The position numbers and the translations under genes are program-made. Below are positions 53,841-62,678 of a stretch of DNA of 64,000 bases, piece after piece; position 1 is the stretch's first letter, and every line of letters starts with the position of its first letter. The stretch is from Mycolicibacterium cosmeticum (lineage in GTDB: Bacteria; Actinomycetota; Actinomycetes; Mycobacteriales; Mycobacteriaceae), in the NCBI RefSeq assembly GCF_000613185.1, contig NZ_CCBB010000003.1:248001-312000 (forward strand), written 5' to 3'. Below the pieces are notes generated by a model, which was not told the DNA's origin, searched no databases, and worked only from the letters and a program-made list of their open reading frames with translations.

Positions 53841-54220
53841 ACGCCTCCGATCAGGCAGAACGACGCGTAGTGATCGCCGGTGTAGTAGAACTCGGCCGGA
53901 TCGGTCAGCGGCGTGCCGCCGGTGATGATGCGCCGGGTGCCGCGATGGGGCTGCCCCGGGGTGGGCACCGTGTACTCGTGGTAGTAACCCCGCTCGTGCT
54001 GCGGCAACCTGCCCTCGTAGTTGCCGAACACCACCCCGTCGTTGCGCGGGTAGGGGAACGGCCCGCCGGACTCGATGCGGTGCACCGTCTCGGTGGCCTG
54101 CGGCGGCAGGCCGTCCAGATCGCAGGTGCCGCCCGTGCCGGTCCGGGCGGCCGTCGTGCAGCCGGACAGCAGGCCGCACAGCACGGCCAGGACCACCGTT
54201 GTCAGGGCCGCGCCGCGCAC
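53837..54220 (-). CDS. Exported guanyl-specific RNase (RNase Sa/barnase family), lipoprotein
   Basis: A 127-aa protein with a signal sequence ending in a lipobox LLSGC (Cys21), so likely membrane-anchored outside the cell. The mature domain follows RNase Sa: HEYTVPTPG (Glu near 83 catalytic), RGTRRIITGG (Arg pair), and GDHYASF (catalytic His near 118). It cleaves RNA 3' of guanosine. Starts at GTG 54220. The inhibitor gene overlaps its stop. Anchoring by lipid rather than free secretion is unusual for this family. Confidence 0.85.
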   Translation of the reverse strand: MRGAALTTVVLAVLCGLLSGCTTAARTGTGGTCDLDGLPPQATETVHRIESGGPFPYPRNDGVVFGNYEGRLPQHERGYYHEYTVPTPGQPHRGTRRIITGGTPLTDPAEFYYTGDHYASFCLIGGV

Positions 54221-54331
54221 CGGGTCGACGCTAGCAGGCCGGATTTCGGCTCACGGTGATCCGATCATGCCCATCCGGAATGCGGGCCGCGCGGACAGGT
54301 TAGACATGAGGAGACGATCAGAGGAGCTGTG

Positions 54332-55441
54332 ATGACCGTACCGCTGTCCATCCTGGACCTCGCGCCGATCAGCGCGGGCAGCGACGCGGCCACCGCGCTG
54401 CGCAACACCGTCGACCTGGCCCGGCACGCCGAGCTGTGGGGCTATCGCCGCTACTGGGTGGCCGAGCACCACTATGTCGCCGTGGCCAGCTCGTCGCCCG
54501 CCGTGCTGATCGGCCAGATCGCGGCGGCCACCACCACCATCCGGGTGGGCGCGGCCGCCGTGCAGCTCGGGCACACCACACCGGTGGCGGTGGTGGAGAG
54601 CTTCGGCATCCTGGACGCCTTCCACCCGGGCCGGATCGACCTCGGCGTGGGCCGGTCCGGCCAGCGCCGCACCGAATCGCTGCGGGACGCGCCGCGCACC
54701 CCGGCACCGCCGCGGGAACGGCACGAGGTCGACGGTGTCGTGGTGCCCCCGCCCTTCGACGTCGGCGCGCTGATGCGCGACCCACGGCTGCGGGCAGTGA
54801 TGGCCACCTTGCAGCAGCCCGGCGCGGTGGCACCGGATTTCGGCGAACAAGTGGCCGACATCCTCGCCCTGCTCGACGGCAGCTACCGCACCGAAGGTTT
54901 CGAGGCGCATGTCACGCCCGGTGAGTCGACCACGCTGCGGCCGTGGATCTTCGGCAGCTCCAAGGGGCAGAGCGCCCAGGTCGCCGGCGCGCTCGGGCTA
55001 CCGTTCGTGGCGGCCTATCACATCGCTCCGGGCACTGCCCTGGAAGCGGTCACCGCCTACCGCAAGGCTTTTCGGCCGTCGGCCGGCCTCGCCGAGCCCT
55101 ATGTGGTGGTCTCGGCCGACGTATTGGTCGCCGACGACGACGCCACCGCGCGGCAACTGGCCGCCAGCTACGGGCACTGGGTGTACTCGATCCGGGCGCA
55201 GGGCGGGGCGGCGCCCTATCCGGATCCGGACACCGTCGCGCCGCTGACCGCCGAGCAGCGGGCGCTGGTGCAGGATCGCACCGAAACCCAGTTCGTCGGC
55301 AACCCCGACACGGTGGCCGACCGGCTGGCCGCGCTGCAGCGGGTGACCGGCGCCGACGAGCTGGTCATCACCTCGGTGGCCTACCGGCACGAGGACCGGC
55401 TGCGGTCCCATGAGCTGATCGCCAAGAGGTGGGCAGGCTAA
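54332..55441 (+). CDS. LLM-class flavin-dependent oxidoreductase
   Basis: A 369-aa luciferase-like monooxygenase of the MsnO8-type group: the N-terminal LSILDLAPISAGSDAATALR and WVAEHH (about 50), TTTIRVGAAAVQLGHTTPVAVVE (about 72), DLGVGRSGQR (about 105). Uses FMNH2 (or F420H2) with O2 or a carbonyl substrate. A GAGGAG box is 5 nt from ATG 54332. Long internal loop about 125-175. No substrate is apparent. It lies between the RNase pair and a small membrane protein. Confidence 0.88.
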   Translation: MTVPLSILDLAPISAGSDAATALRNTVDLARHAELWGYRRYWVAEHHYVAVASSSPAVLIGQIAAATTTIRVGAAAVQLGHTTPVAVVESFGILDAFHPGRIDLGVGRSGQRRTESLRDAPRTPAPPRERHEVDGVVVPPPFDVGALMRDPRLRAVMATLQQPGAVAPDFGEQVADILALLDGSYRTEGFEAHVTPGESTTLRPWIFGSSKGQSAQVAGALGLPFVAAYHIAPGTALEAVTAYRKAFRPSAGLAEPYVVVSADVLVADDDATARQLAASYGHWVYSIRAQGGAAPYPDPDTVAPLTAEQRALVQDRTETQFVGNPDTVADRLAALQRVTGADELVITSVAYRHEDRLRSHELIAKRWAG

Positions 55442-55450
55442 TCTGATGCC

Positions 55451-55741
55451 GTGTCGCAAACGACCGTCGGGCTGCTGATCCTGGCGGCGGCCCTGTTGAC
55501 GGCGCTGGCCGGGGTCGGCCTGCGGATCGTCGTCGGCCGCAAGAGCGAATCACCGGCCGTCCGTCGCACGGTGATCACATTGCGCGCCAACAAAATCGGC
55601 CGGTTGCTGTTCGGCAGGGTGCTCACCGACCCGTTCGACGACGACGAGCTGGACGGGATGATCCTGATGCCGGCCATCGTGCTGGCCTGCGGTCTGTTCC
55701 TGACCGGGGTGTTCCTGCTCGGTTACGACGTGCTCACCTGA
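55451..55741 (+). CDS. Small two-helix membrane protein
   Basis: A 96-aa protein with one helix at each end (about 5-27 and 72-94) and a central cytoplasmic loop with basic VRRTVITLRANKIGR and acidic DPFDDDELDGM parts. No family recognised. Starts at GTG 55451, 9 bp after the LLM gene, so probably co-transcribed. Overlaps the convergent methyltransferase by 19 bp. Confidence 0.65.
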   Translation: MSQTTVGLLILAAALLTALAGVGLRIVVGRKSESPAVRRTVITLRANKIGRLLFGRVLTDPFDDDELDGMILMPAIVLACGLFLTGVFLLGYDVLT

Positions 55742-56484
55742 GCCGTGCACAGCACCGCCAGCGCGTCGTTGGTGGCCGCCACGCCGGCGGGCCCGATGAG
55801 GGCCGTCAGCCGGTTGCGCAGCTCGTCCTGATCGGCGGCCGGCAGCCGCAGCACGTTGGAGTAGGTGGTCACCATGGCGACCCAGTCCGCGCCGCTGTAG
55901 TGCGGATGTTCGACGTAACGTCGGCGTTCACCGCGCAGCCCGGCCGCCGCCAGCAGCGGGTCGAGGTCGTCACCCTCGATATCGGTGGACGGGCGCTGCC
56001 AGTCCTCGAGCAGGCCCGCGTACGCCCGGCCGAGCTCGTCGCGGTCCGGGGTGACGGGCACGACGCGGTTCCACAGCAGCGCCAGCCGGCCACCGGGGGC
56101 CAGCAGCGCCCGCACCTTGCGCAGCGCCGGCTCCGGATCCACCCAGTGGAACGACTGCGCGAACACCACCAGGTCGAAACTGCGGCCGCGGGGCTCCCAG
56201 TCCTCGAACGTCGCCACCTCGACGGCCAGCCCCTTGTGCGCGGCCACCTCGGCCATCAGCGGATCCGGTTCCACGGCCAGCACGTCGGCGCCGGCGTCGC
56301 GCAACTGGGCGGTGGCGATACCGGTGCCCGCCCCGACGTCGAGCACGGTGATCCCTTGGCGGTCAACCAGATCGGTGATGAGGGCGGCCGGGTAACGGGG
56401 GCGGTGCCGGTCGTAGCGGGCGGCCGCCGAGCCGAACGAATTCGCCCGCAGCCGGTCGGTGTGCAGCGGCGCCTGCTCGCTCAC
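55723..56484 (-). CDS. Class I SAM-dependent methyltransferase
   Basis: A 253-aa methyltransferase: motif [13 protein letters not shown] (about 46), motif II acidic VEPD (about 69), motif [14 protein letters not shown] (about 106). The FHWVDPE segment is common in the small-molecule or yeast Crg1-like group. GTG 56484 overlaps the stop of the MBL gene (GTGA), so the two are coupled. Substrate unknown. Confidence 0.87.
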   Translation of the reverse strand: MSEQAPLHTDRLRANSFGSAAARYDRHRPRYPAALITDLVDRQGITVLDVGAGTGIATAQLRDAGADVLAVEPDPLMAEVAAHKGLAVEVATFEDWEPRGRSFDLVVFAQSFHWVDPEPALRKVRALLAPGGRLALLWNRVVPVTPDRDELGRAYAGLLEDWQRPSTDIEGDDLDPLLAAAGLRGERRRYVEHPHYSGADWVAMVTTYSNVLRLPAADQDELRNRLTALIGPAGVAATNDALAVLCTAQVSTS

Positions 56485-57224
56485 CGGGCGGCCTGTTCGG
56501 CCGCGTCCCGGATCGGTCCGCGCCACACCGGTCCGTGCCCGGGCAACAGGATCTCGGCGTCCAGCATGCCCAGCGCCCCGAGGCTGCGGACACAGCCGTC
56601 CTGATCGTGGTTGAACAGCCCCGGCAGCAGCTGCGGCCCCCGCCGGGTGCTCAGTGGATGTCCGGTCACCAGCGCGTCACCGGCCACCAGCACCCTGTCC
56701 ACCAGATACGAGCAGTGTCCACCGGTGTGACCGGGCGTCGGGATGGCCACCGGGGTGCCGGGCAGCGTCGAGGCGACGGCGTCGTCCAGGGCCTGCGTCG
56801 AGCCGATGCCCTCATGGGTCAGGCCGCCCTTGCGGATCAGCGCCAGCGACCAGGTGAGGTAGCGCGGCTGCCAGGCACGGGCCAGCACATCCACCGGGGC
56901 GGCCTGCTCCAGGTATTCCCGCTTGGCATGGCCGACCTCGGCGGCGTGCGTATACACCGGTGTGCCATGGGTTTTCGCGAACCAGATGGCCGAACCCAGG
57001 TGGTCCACATGGGCGTGGGTCAACAGGATGGCGCGCACATCCTCGGGGCCGAAACCGAGATCGCGGACGGTCCGCACCACGTCGTCGCGATCGCCGGGAT
57101 AACCGGCGTCGATCAACAGCACCCCGCCGCCGTCGGGTCCGGCACCGGTGACCAGCGTCCAGTTGACCAGGTCGGTCTGCGCGAAGTGCACGGTCTCGGT
57201 GATCGCCGTCAGGGACACTGCCAT
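56481..57224 (-). CDS. MBL-fold metallohydrolase (Rv0406c type)
   Basis: A 247-aa metallo-beta-lactamase-fold enzyme. HAHVDH (residues 70-75) is the dinuclear zinc site, GHTGGH (about 165) and VAGDAL (about 180) supply further ligands, and LLPGHGP (about 227) the last His. No beta-lactamase-specific features, so a hydrolase of another ester or thioester is likelier. It is divergent from fgd1 with 36 bp between, as Rv0406c/Rv0407 in M. tuberculosis. Coupled to the downstream methyltransferase. Confidence 0.88.
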   Translation of the reverse strand: MAVSLTAITETVHFAQTDLVNWTLVTGAGPDGGGVLLIDAGYPGDRDDVVRTVRDLGFGPEDVRAILLTHAHVDHLGSAIWFAKTHGTPVYTHAAEVGHAKREYLEQAAPVDVLARAWQPRYLTWSLALIRKGGLTHEGIGSTQALDDAVASTLPGTPVAIPTPGHTGGHCSYLVDRVLVAGDALVTGHPLSTRRGPQLLPGLFNHDQDGCVRSLGALGMLDAEILLPGHGPVWRGPIRDAAEQAAR

Positions 57225-57260
57225 GCCCGCGAGTCTATGCAGGGGAGTAGAAACGTAGAC

Positions 57261-58271
57261 GTGGCTGAACTCAAATTGGGGTACAAGGCATCAGCAGAAC
57301 AGTTCGCTCCTCGCGAGCTGGTGGAGTTGGCAGTGGCCGCCGAAGCGGCCGGCATGGACAGCGCCACCGTCAGTGACCATTTCCAGCCGTGGCGGCACGA
57401 AGGCGGGCACGCCCCGTGGTCGCTGGCCTGGATCGCGGCGGTGGGCGAACGCACCCAGCGGCTGGTCCTCGGCACGTCGGTGCTGACCCCGACGTTCCGG
57501 TACAACCCGGCCGTGATCGCGCAGGCTTTCGCGACCCTGGGCTGTCTGTATCCGGACCGCATCTTCCTGGGGGTCGGCACCGGTGAGGCGCTCAACGAGA
57601 TCGCCACCGGGTACGAGGGCGAGTGGCCCGAGTTCAAGGAGCGCTATGCCCGGCTGCGCGAATCCGTGCGGCTGATGCGCGAACTGTGGCTCGGTGACCG
57701 CGTGGACTTCGAGGGCGACTACTACAAGACCAAGGGCGCCTCGATCTACGACGTGCCCGAGGGCGGCATCCCGATCTACATCGCCGCCGGCGGGCCGCAG
57801 GTGGCCAAGTACGCCGGCCGGTCCGGTGACGGCTTCATCTGCACCTCGGGCAAGGGTGAGGAGCTGTACAAGGACAAGCTCATCCCGGCCATGCGCGAGG
57901 GCGCCGAGGCGGCGGGCAAGAATCCCGACGATATCGACCGGATGATCGAGATCAAGATCTCGTATGACACCGATCCCGAACTGGCCCTGGAGAACACCCG
58001 GTTCTGGGCACCGCTGTCGTTGACCGCGGAGCAGAAGCACTCCATCGACGACCCGATCGAGATGGAGAAGGCCGCCGACGCGCTGCCCATCGAGCAGGTG
58101 GCCAAGCGCTGGATCGTCGCGTCCGATCCGGACGAGGCCGTCGAGAAGGTCGCCGACTACGTCAAGTGGGGGCTGAACCACCTGGTGTTCCACGCGCCCG
58201 GGCACGACCAGCGCCGCTTCCTGGACCTGTTCAAGCGCGATCTGGAACCGCGGCTGCGCAAGCTGGGTTAG
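57261..58271 (+). CDS. fgd1: F420-dependent glucose-6-phosphate dehydrogenase
   Basis: A 336-aa luciferase-like TIM-barrel enzyme that oxidises glucose 6-phosphate and reduces F420, supplying F420H2 to nitroreductases and prodrug activators. Matches mycobacterial Fgd1 along its length, including [14 protein letters not shown] (about 40) with F420-contact residues, [12 protein letters not shown] and [15 protein letters not shown]. Starts at GTG 57261, with the MBL gene divergent. Length equals the M. tuberculosis protein. Followed by a copy of the dispersed repeat. Confidence 0.96.
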   Translation: MAELKLGYKASAEQFAPRELVELAVAAEAAGMDSATVSDHFQPWRHEGGHAPWSLAWIAAVGERTQRLVLGTSVLTPTFRYNPAVIAQAFATLGCLYPDRIFLGVGTGEALNEIATGYEGEWPEFKERYARLRESVRLMRELWLGDRVDFEGDYYKTKGASIYDVPEGGIPIYIAAGGPQVAKYAGRSGDGFICTSGKGEELYKDKLIPAMREGAEAAGKNPDDIDRMIEIKISYDTDPELALENTRFWAPLSLTAEQKHSIDDPIEMEKAADALPIEQVAKRWIVASDPDEAVEKVADYVKWGLNHLVFHAPGHDQRRFLDLFKRDLEPRLRKLG

Positions 58272-58275
58272 GCAC

Positions 58276-58305
58276 CGGCGGGCAGGAGCGCAGCGACCGG
58301 GGGAT
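58276..58305. repeat. 30-bp copy of the dispersed repeat found at 19.2 kb
   Basis: Identical to 19248-19277. It lies between the fgd1 stop and the 3' end of the GntR gene, whose stop codon it touches. Copies sit only at convergent or terminal positions in this window. Confidence 0.8.
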
Positions 58306-59087
58306 CAGGCACTGACGATGCGTTCCACCATGCCGTCGCCGGCCCGGCGCTCCCGCTCCGGATGCACGGTCATGGTGGCGGTCAGCCGCACCCGGTCGGC
58401 CCGGAACAGGTCGTAGGCGTATTCGAACGGCCGGCCGGCCGCGTCCCTGGCCACCCTGGTGATGGCCAACAGCGGCCGGCGGTGGGCGATGTCGAGCCAC
58501 TGCGCCTCGCGCGGGCTGGCGCTGACCACCTCGATGGTCTCGTTCGAGGTGGCCGGCACCAGGCCGTAGCGCACCCGCAACAGTTCGTACAGGGAACCGC
58601 CCAGCGGCTGCTCCAGCAGGTCGCTCACCTGGTCGGTGATGAAGCAGGACATGTCCACCGACAGCGGTACCCCGTCGGCATAGCGCAACCGCCGGATGAC
58701 GAAGACCTCGGCGGTGTCCGGGATCTCCAGCGCCGCGGACTCGGCGGCGGTGGCCGGCCTGCGGTCGGTGGCCAGCACCTTGGTGGAGCTGGTGTGGCCG
58801 CCGCTCTGCAACAACGCGGGCAGCCCGGTCAGCTCGGCGGCGTTGCGCTGCACCACATCCGCGCGCACGAAGGTGCCGCCGCGGCGGCCGGTGCGCCGTT
58901 CCAGCACGCCGGCCTCACTCAGCGGCAGCAGCGCGCTACGCAGCGTCGCCCGCGACACCCCGAACTTGTCGGCCATCTCGCGTTCGGTGCCCAACCGGTT
59001 TCCCGGCCGCAGCGCCCCGCTGGACAACATGGACAGGATCCGCCGGCGTACGTCCTCGGCGACCGCACCCCCCGGTGTCTCCTCCAT
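58305..59087 (-). CDS. GntR/HutC-type regulator with UTRA domain
   Basis: A 260-aa protein: winged helix about 6-75 (LGTEREMADKFGVSRATLRSAL) and a UTRA ligand domain (about 95-250; RRLRYADGVPLSVDMSCF, SNETIEV, LLAITRVARDAAGRPFEYAYDLFRADR). UTRA regulators respond to phosphorylated or amino metabolites. The start ATG 59087 lies one base after the SDR stop. It is the last gene of the APH-SDR-GntR strand and probably represses both arms of the divergent 58-64 kb cluster. Confidence 0.88.
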   Translation of the reverse strand: MEETPGGAVAEDVRRRILSMLSSGALRPGNRLGTEREMADKFGVSRATLRSALLPLSEAGVLERRTGRRGGTFVRADVVQRNAAELTGLPALLQSGGHTSSTKVLATDRRPATAAESAALEIPDTAEVFVIRRLRYADGVPLSVDMSCFITDQVSDLLEQPLGGSLYELLRVRYGLVPATSNETIEVVSASPREAQWLDIAHRRPLLAITRVARDAAGRPFEYAYDLFRADRVRLTATMTVHPERERRAGDGMVERIVSA

Positions 59088-59088
59088 G

Positions 59089-59862
59089 TCAGGCCAAAGC
59101 GTCCAGCGACTCGGGCAGCACCTGCCCACCGTCGACGGCGATGGCCTGGCCGGTGATGTACGCCGCCTCGGTGGTGGCCAGGAATGCCGCCAGGTGGCCG
59201 ATGTCCTCCGGGGTGCCCAGTGCCCCGGCCGGGATGGACCGGGCCATGCTGGCGATGTACTCCTCGCCGTTGCCGATCAAGCCCTCGGTCATGATGTTGC
59301 CCGGCAGGATGGCGTTGACGGTGATCTTGTGCGGCGCCAGCTCGATGGCCGCGGTGCGCATGAAGCCCAGCTGCGCCGATTTGGTGGCGCCGTAGTGCGA
59401 CCAGCCGGGGTAGCCGGTGATGGGACCGGTGATCGACGAGGTCAGGATGACCCGGCCGCTGCCCGACGCGATCAGGGCGTCCAGGCAGGCCTGCACGGCG
59501 AAGAAGGTGCCGTTGACGTTGATGCCCATGATCTGGTTGAGCTGCTCAGGGGTCATGGTCGCCAGCGGTGCGTCCGGGAAGATACCGGCGTTGGCGCACA
59601 ACACATCCAGACCACCGAAGGCTTCGGTGACCGCCGCGGCCATCTCGGTGCAGGACTGGCGGTCACTGACGTCGACGCGGACCCCGATCACCTTCCCGCT
59701 GCCCAGTCCGTCCAGGGCGGCGACCGCCTCGTCGAGGTCGGCGGCCGAACGGGCGGCGACGGCCACGTCGGCGCCGGCGCGGGCGAACACCGTCGCGATA
59801 CCGCGGCCGATGCCCTTGCTACCGCCGGTCACCAGCACCGAGCGGGACTGCAGGTCGAACAT
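59089..59862 (-). CDS. Short-chain dehydrogenase/reductase (FabG-like)
   Basis: A 257-aa SDR: GGSKGIG (about 13), CANAGI (about 87), catalytic Ser in TSSITG and YGATK (about 154-158), ending with VDGGQVLP as FabG-like enzymes do. It lies 9 bp after the APH-type kinase and one base before the regulator. In the cluster it could reduce or oxidise the aldehyde formed by the PLP phospho-lyase, but that is inference. Confidence 0.85.
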   Translation of the reverse strand: MFDLQSRSVLVTGGSKGIGRGIATVFARAGADVAVAARSAADLDEAVAALDGLGSGKVIGVRVDVSDRQSCTEMAAAVTEAFGGLDVLCANAGIFPDAPLATMTPEQLNQIMGINVNGTFFAVQACLDALIASGSGRVILTSSITGPITGYPGWSHYGATKSAQLGFMRTAAIELAPHKITVNAILPGNIMTEGLIGNGEEYIASMARSIPAGALGTPEDIGHLAAFLATTEAAYITGQAIAVDGGQVLPESLDALA

Positions 59863-59871
59863 GGGTCTCCT

Positions 59872-60861
59872 TTACCGTAACCAGCTGTCGTCGTTGAGAT
59901 AGCGTTCGGCCAGCCGGGCGGTCCCGACGGCGTAGCCCGGGCCGATCGCGATGGCCGCGTCGGCATCGGCGTGGGAGGCGATCCACGCGGTGAGCTGAAT
60001 CCGCCGCAGCATGACGAAGGTCGGGATGAGCGCCAGATGCTCGTCGGGCAACCTGCGCACCTTCTGATAGCCACGCAGCCATTCGGCCACGATTCTGCCG
60101 GCTTCCGGGGTGTCCTCGATCCACGACACCACCGCGCCCAGATCGGCCAGGTGCCACCCCCAGCCGGCGTCGTCGAAGTCGATCACGGTGATGCCGTCGG
60201 ACGGCGCCGCCGGGTCGATCATCAGGTTGGACAGCCGCAAGTCCGCGTGAATCAGACCGAATCGGTCTGCGCCGGTGCCGAATTCGGCGAGTGTCTCGGT
60301 GATGTGGTGTACCGCCCGCATGATGGTGGCGCGGTCGGCCTCGGCCAGGCCCGGCGCCGCGCGCCAGTCTCCCCAGCGCGCCCCCGGCCCGAGGATGTCG
60401 TCGAGGTCCCAGCGGAACCGGGTGAAGCCGGCCGGGACGGACCAGTCCTGTACGTGCTCGTGCATGATGGCCGTCAATTCGCCGAGGGTGGCGAAGCCGA
60501 CGGCGTCGGGCGCCTCCTCGGCGGTGCACCCCGGTATCAGGGTGACGGCGTCGACGTAGAGCTCGCGGCCGTCCACTTCCGCCGTCACCACCTCGAGGCC
60601 GGCGGCCGAGCGGACCAATTCCGGTGTGTCGACCACGGTCTCCGCCCGCAGCGCCGCCATCCAGGCCAGTTCCGAGCGGATGGCGTCCAGCGAGTGGTAG
60701 CCCGGCCGGTGCACCCGCAGCACGATCGGGTCGTCGTCGCCCACCAGGTAGGTGGCGTTCTCGGAGAGGCTGAGCAGGCGCAGCGGGGTGTCCAGGTCGC
60801 GGCCGTAGGCGGCCAGTGCCGCCCGGGCGAAGCGTTCGTGGTCGGCAGGCAGTCCCGGCAT
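59872..60861 (-). CDS. APH-family phosphotransferase, likely amino-alcohol kinase
   Basis: A 329-aa kinase of the aminoglycoside/choline kinase fold. ATP site LSENATYLV (about 34), Brenner motif HADLRLSN (about 207, catalytic Asp) and DFDDAGWG (about 227, Mg-binding Asp) are present, with a C-terminal EYLN-type end. Relatives include hydroxylysine kinase and homoserine kinase ThrB2, so phosphorylation of an amino alcohol is likelier than antibiotic resistance. Start at ATG 60861; upstream frames are unlikely. Divergent from the APC permease and class III PLP enzyme. Confidence 0.82.
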   Translation of the reverse strand: MPGLPADHERFARAALAAYGRDLDTPLRLLSLSENATYLVGDDDPIVLRVHRPGYHSLDAIRSELAWMAALRAETVVDTPELVRSAAGLEVVTAEVDGRELYVDAVTLIPGCTAEEAPDAVGFATLGELTAIMHEHVQDWSVPAGFTRFRWDLDDILGPGARWGDWRAAPGLAEADRATIMRAVHHITETLAEFGTGADRFGLIHADLRLSNLMIDPAAPSDGITVIDFDDAGWGWHLADLGAVVSWIEDTPEAGRIVAEWLRGYQKVRRLPDEHLALIPTFVMLRRIQLTAWIASHADADAAIAIGPGYAVGTARLAERYLNDDSWLR

Positions 60862-61112
60862 GCCGAACAGTGTGGCGCAAGTATCGATCCAAAGCAGACC
60901 AAATAGGCGAGATTTACCTCCCTGTTGCAAAAACTCCGGCCGTGAAACGTGCTGGAAACATGGCGTGTGATTGCTGAGTCTTCCAGTTGACCAAGCAATC
61001 TCGCCGAGGTAAGAATGGCCCGCGTCGCACAACGTCACCAGCACCGAAGCGGGTGGCTTTCGGATACCAGACCAAATCTCGGTCGCAGTAAAACCCCTCA
61101 GATAGGGATTCA
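60862..61112. promoter_or_regulatory. Divergent control region of the amino-alcohol cluster
   Basis: A 251-bp spacer with direct repeats CAGACCAAAT at 60895-60904 and 61068-61077, one near each gene. A 9-bp inverted pair, GGCGAGATT (60906-60914) and AATCTCGCC (60997-61005), lies between. These may be regulator sites for the GntR/UTRA protein. Start of the permease is preceded by AGGGATTCA. No gene is seen here. Confidence 0.5.
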
Positions 61113-62672
61113 ATGAGCGAAATCATCGATCCACCGGCGCCGTCGGGCACCGATACCGTCCAACGCCTGAAGCCCAATGCGGTCGGGCTGGTGGGCGTGC
61201 TGTTCATGGCGGTCGCCACCGCCGCGCCCATCACCGCCATGGTCGGCAACGTGCCGATCTCCGTCGGCTTCGGTAACGGGGCCTACGCGCCTGCCGGTTA
61301 CTTCGTCGCCACCATCGTGCTGACCCTGTTCGCCATCGGCTACGCCAAGATGAGCAAGCACATCACCGCGACCGGCGCCTTCTACGGGTACATCTCCCAT
61401 GGTCTCGGCCGCATCGTCGGGCTGGGTGCGGGCTTCCTGACCGCGCTGGCGTACATGGTGTTCGAGGCGTCGCTGATCGGCATCTTCTCGTTCTTCGGCA
61501 ACGACCTGTTCTCGTCGCTGTTCAACATCCACGTGCCGTGGATCGTGTTCGCGCTGGTGATGCTGGCCATCAACGCCGTGCTCACCTACTTCGACATCAA
61601 CCTGGCCGCCAAGGTGCTCGGCGTCTTCCTCATCACCGAGATCGTGATGCTGGCGCTGATGGCGCTGTCGGTGCTCTTCACCGGCGGTGGCCCGCAGGGC
61701 TGGTCGTGGGGTTCACTCAACCCGATCAACGGTTTTCACAGCCTCTCGGGTGTGGTGGCCGGTCCGGACGGCTCCCTGATCACCGTCGCCGGCTCCGCTG
61801 GTGTCGGCCTGTTCTTCGCCTTCTGGTCCTGGGTCGGGTTCGAATCCAGCGCCATGTACGGCGAGGAATCGCGCAACCCCAAGAAGATCATCCCGATCGC
61901 CGTGGTGAGCTCGGTCATCGGTATCGGCGTGTTCTACGTGCTGGTGTCCTGGCTGGCGATCGTCGGCACCGGACCGGAGAATGCCGTTGCGCTGGCGCAG
62001 GATTCGGCGACGGCCGGAAACATCTTCTTCAACCCGGTGCATGAGCACCTGGGCCAGTGGGCGGTCGACCTGTTCAAGATCCTGCTGATGACGGGGTCGT
62101 TCGCCTGCGGTATGGCGTTCCACAACTGCGCCGCGCGCTACCTGTACGCGCTGGGCCGGGAGGACGTCATCCCCGGGATGCGCAAGACCCTCGGCGCCAC
62201 CCACCCGGTGCACGGTTCCCCGCACATCGCCGGCTTCGTGCAGACCGGTTTCGCCACCCTGGTGGTGCTGTTCTTCGAGTTCACCCAGCGTGATCCCTAC
62301 ACCGGCCTGTACGGCCTGATGGCCTTGCTGGGCACCACCGCCATCATGATCGTGCAGGCGCTGGCGGCGTTCTCGGTGATCTCGTACTTCCATGTGCAGA
62401 AACGTCATCCGGAGACGGCCAACTGGTTCAGCACCTTCCTGGCGCCGCTGTTGGGTGGGCTCGGCATGGTGTACGTGATCTACCTGCTGGCCAAGAACGC
62501 CTCGTTCGCCGCGGGCGCGGCGGCCACGGACTGGATCTTCGCGGCCATCCCGTGGGTGGTCGCCGTGGTGGGCATCGGGGGCGTGCTGTGGGCGCTGCTG
62601 CTGAAGTTCCGGGATCCGCAGCGGTATGCCGAACTGGGCCGTACCGTGTTGGAAGAAGCCCACGAACGCTAG
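61113..62672 (+). CDS. APC-family permease, likely amino-alcohol/amine importer
   Basis: A 519-aa transporter with 12 or more helices. The N-terminal LKPNAVGLVGVLFMAVATAAP is the APC helix-1 core, and GFESSAMYGEESRNPKK (about 245) the conserved loop after helix 6. It imports an amine or amino acid at the plasma membrane. It opens an operon with the class III PLP enzyme (6 bp) and is divergent from the APH-type kinase, so the imported compound may be the kinase substrate. The exact substrate is not readable from sequence. Confidence 0.87.
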   Translation: MSEIIDPPAPSGTDTVQRLKPNAVGLVGVLFMAVATAAPITAMVGNVPISVGFGNGAYAPAGYFVATIVLTLFAIGYAKMSKHITATGAFYGYISHGLGRIVGLGAGFLTALAYMVFEASLIGIFSFFGNDLFSSLFNIHVPWIVFALVMLAINAVLTYFDINLAAKVLGVFLITEIVMLALMALSVLFTGGGPQGWSWGSLNPINGFHSLSGVVAGPDGSLITVAGSAGVGLFFAFWSWVGFESSAMYGEESRNPKKIIPIAVVSSVIGIGVFYVLVSWLAIVGTGPENAVALAQDSATAGNIFFNPVHEHLGQWAVDLFKILLMTGSFACGMAFHNCAARYLYALGREDVIPGMRKTLGATHPVHGSPHIAGFVQTGFATLVVLFFEFTQRDPYTGLYGLMALLGTTAIMIVQALAAFSVISYFHVQKRHPETANWFSTFLAPLLGGLGMVYVIYLLAKNASFAAGAAATDWIFAAIPWVVAVVGIGGVLWALLLKFRDPQRYAELGRTVLEEAHER

Positions 62673-62678
62673 GCACCC

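Noticed and set aside
56481..57224. The MBL-fold gene as a beta-lactamase
   Set aside because: It lacks an export signal and has the general hydrolase form; its conserved position beside fgd1 argues for a housekeeping role.
59872..60861. The APH-fold protein as an aminoglycoside resistance enzyme
   Set aside because: Context (permease, phospho-lyase, regulator) and the hydroxylysine/homoserine kinase-like motifs favour a metabolic role; resistance cannot be excluded.
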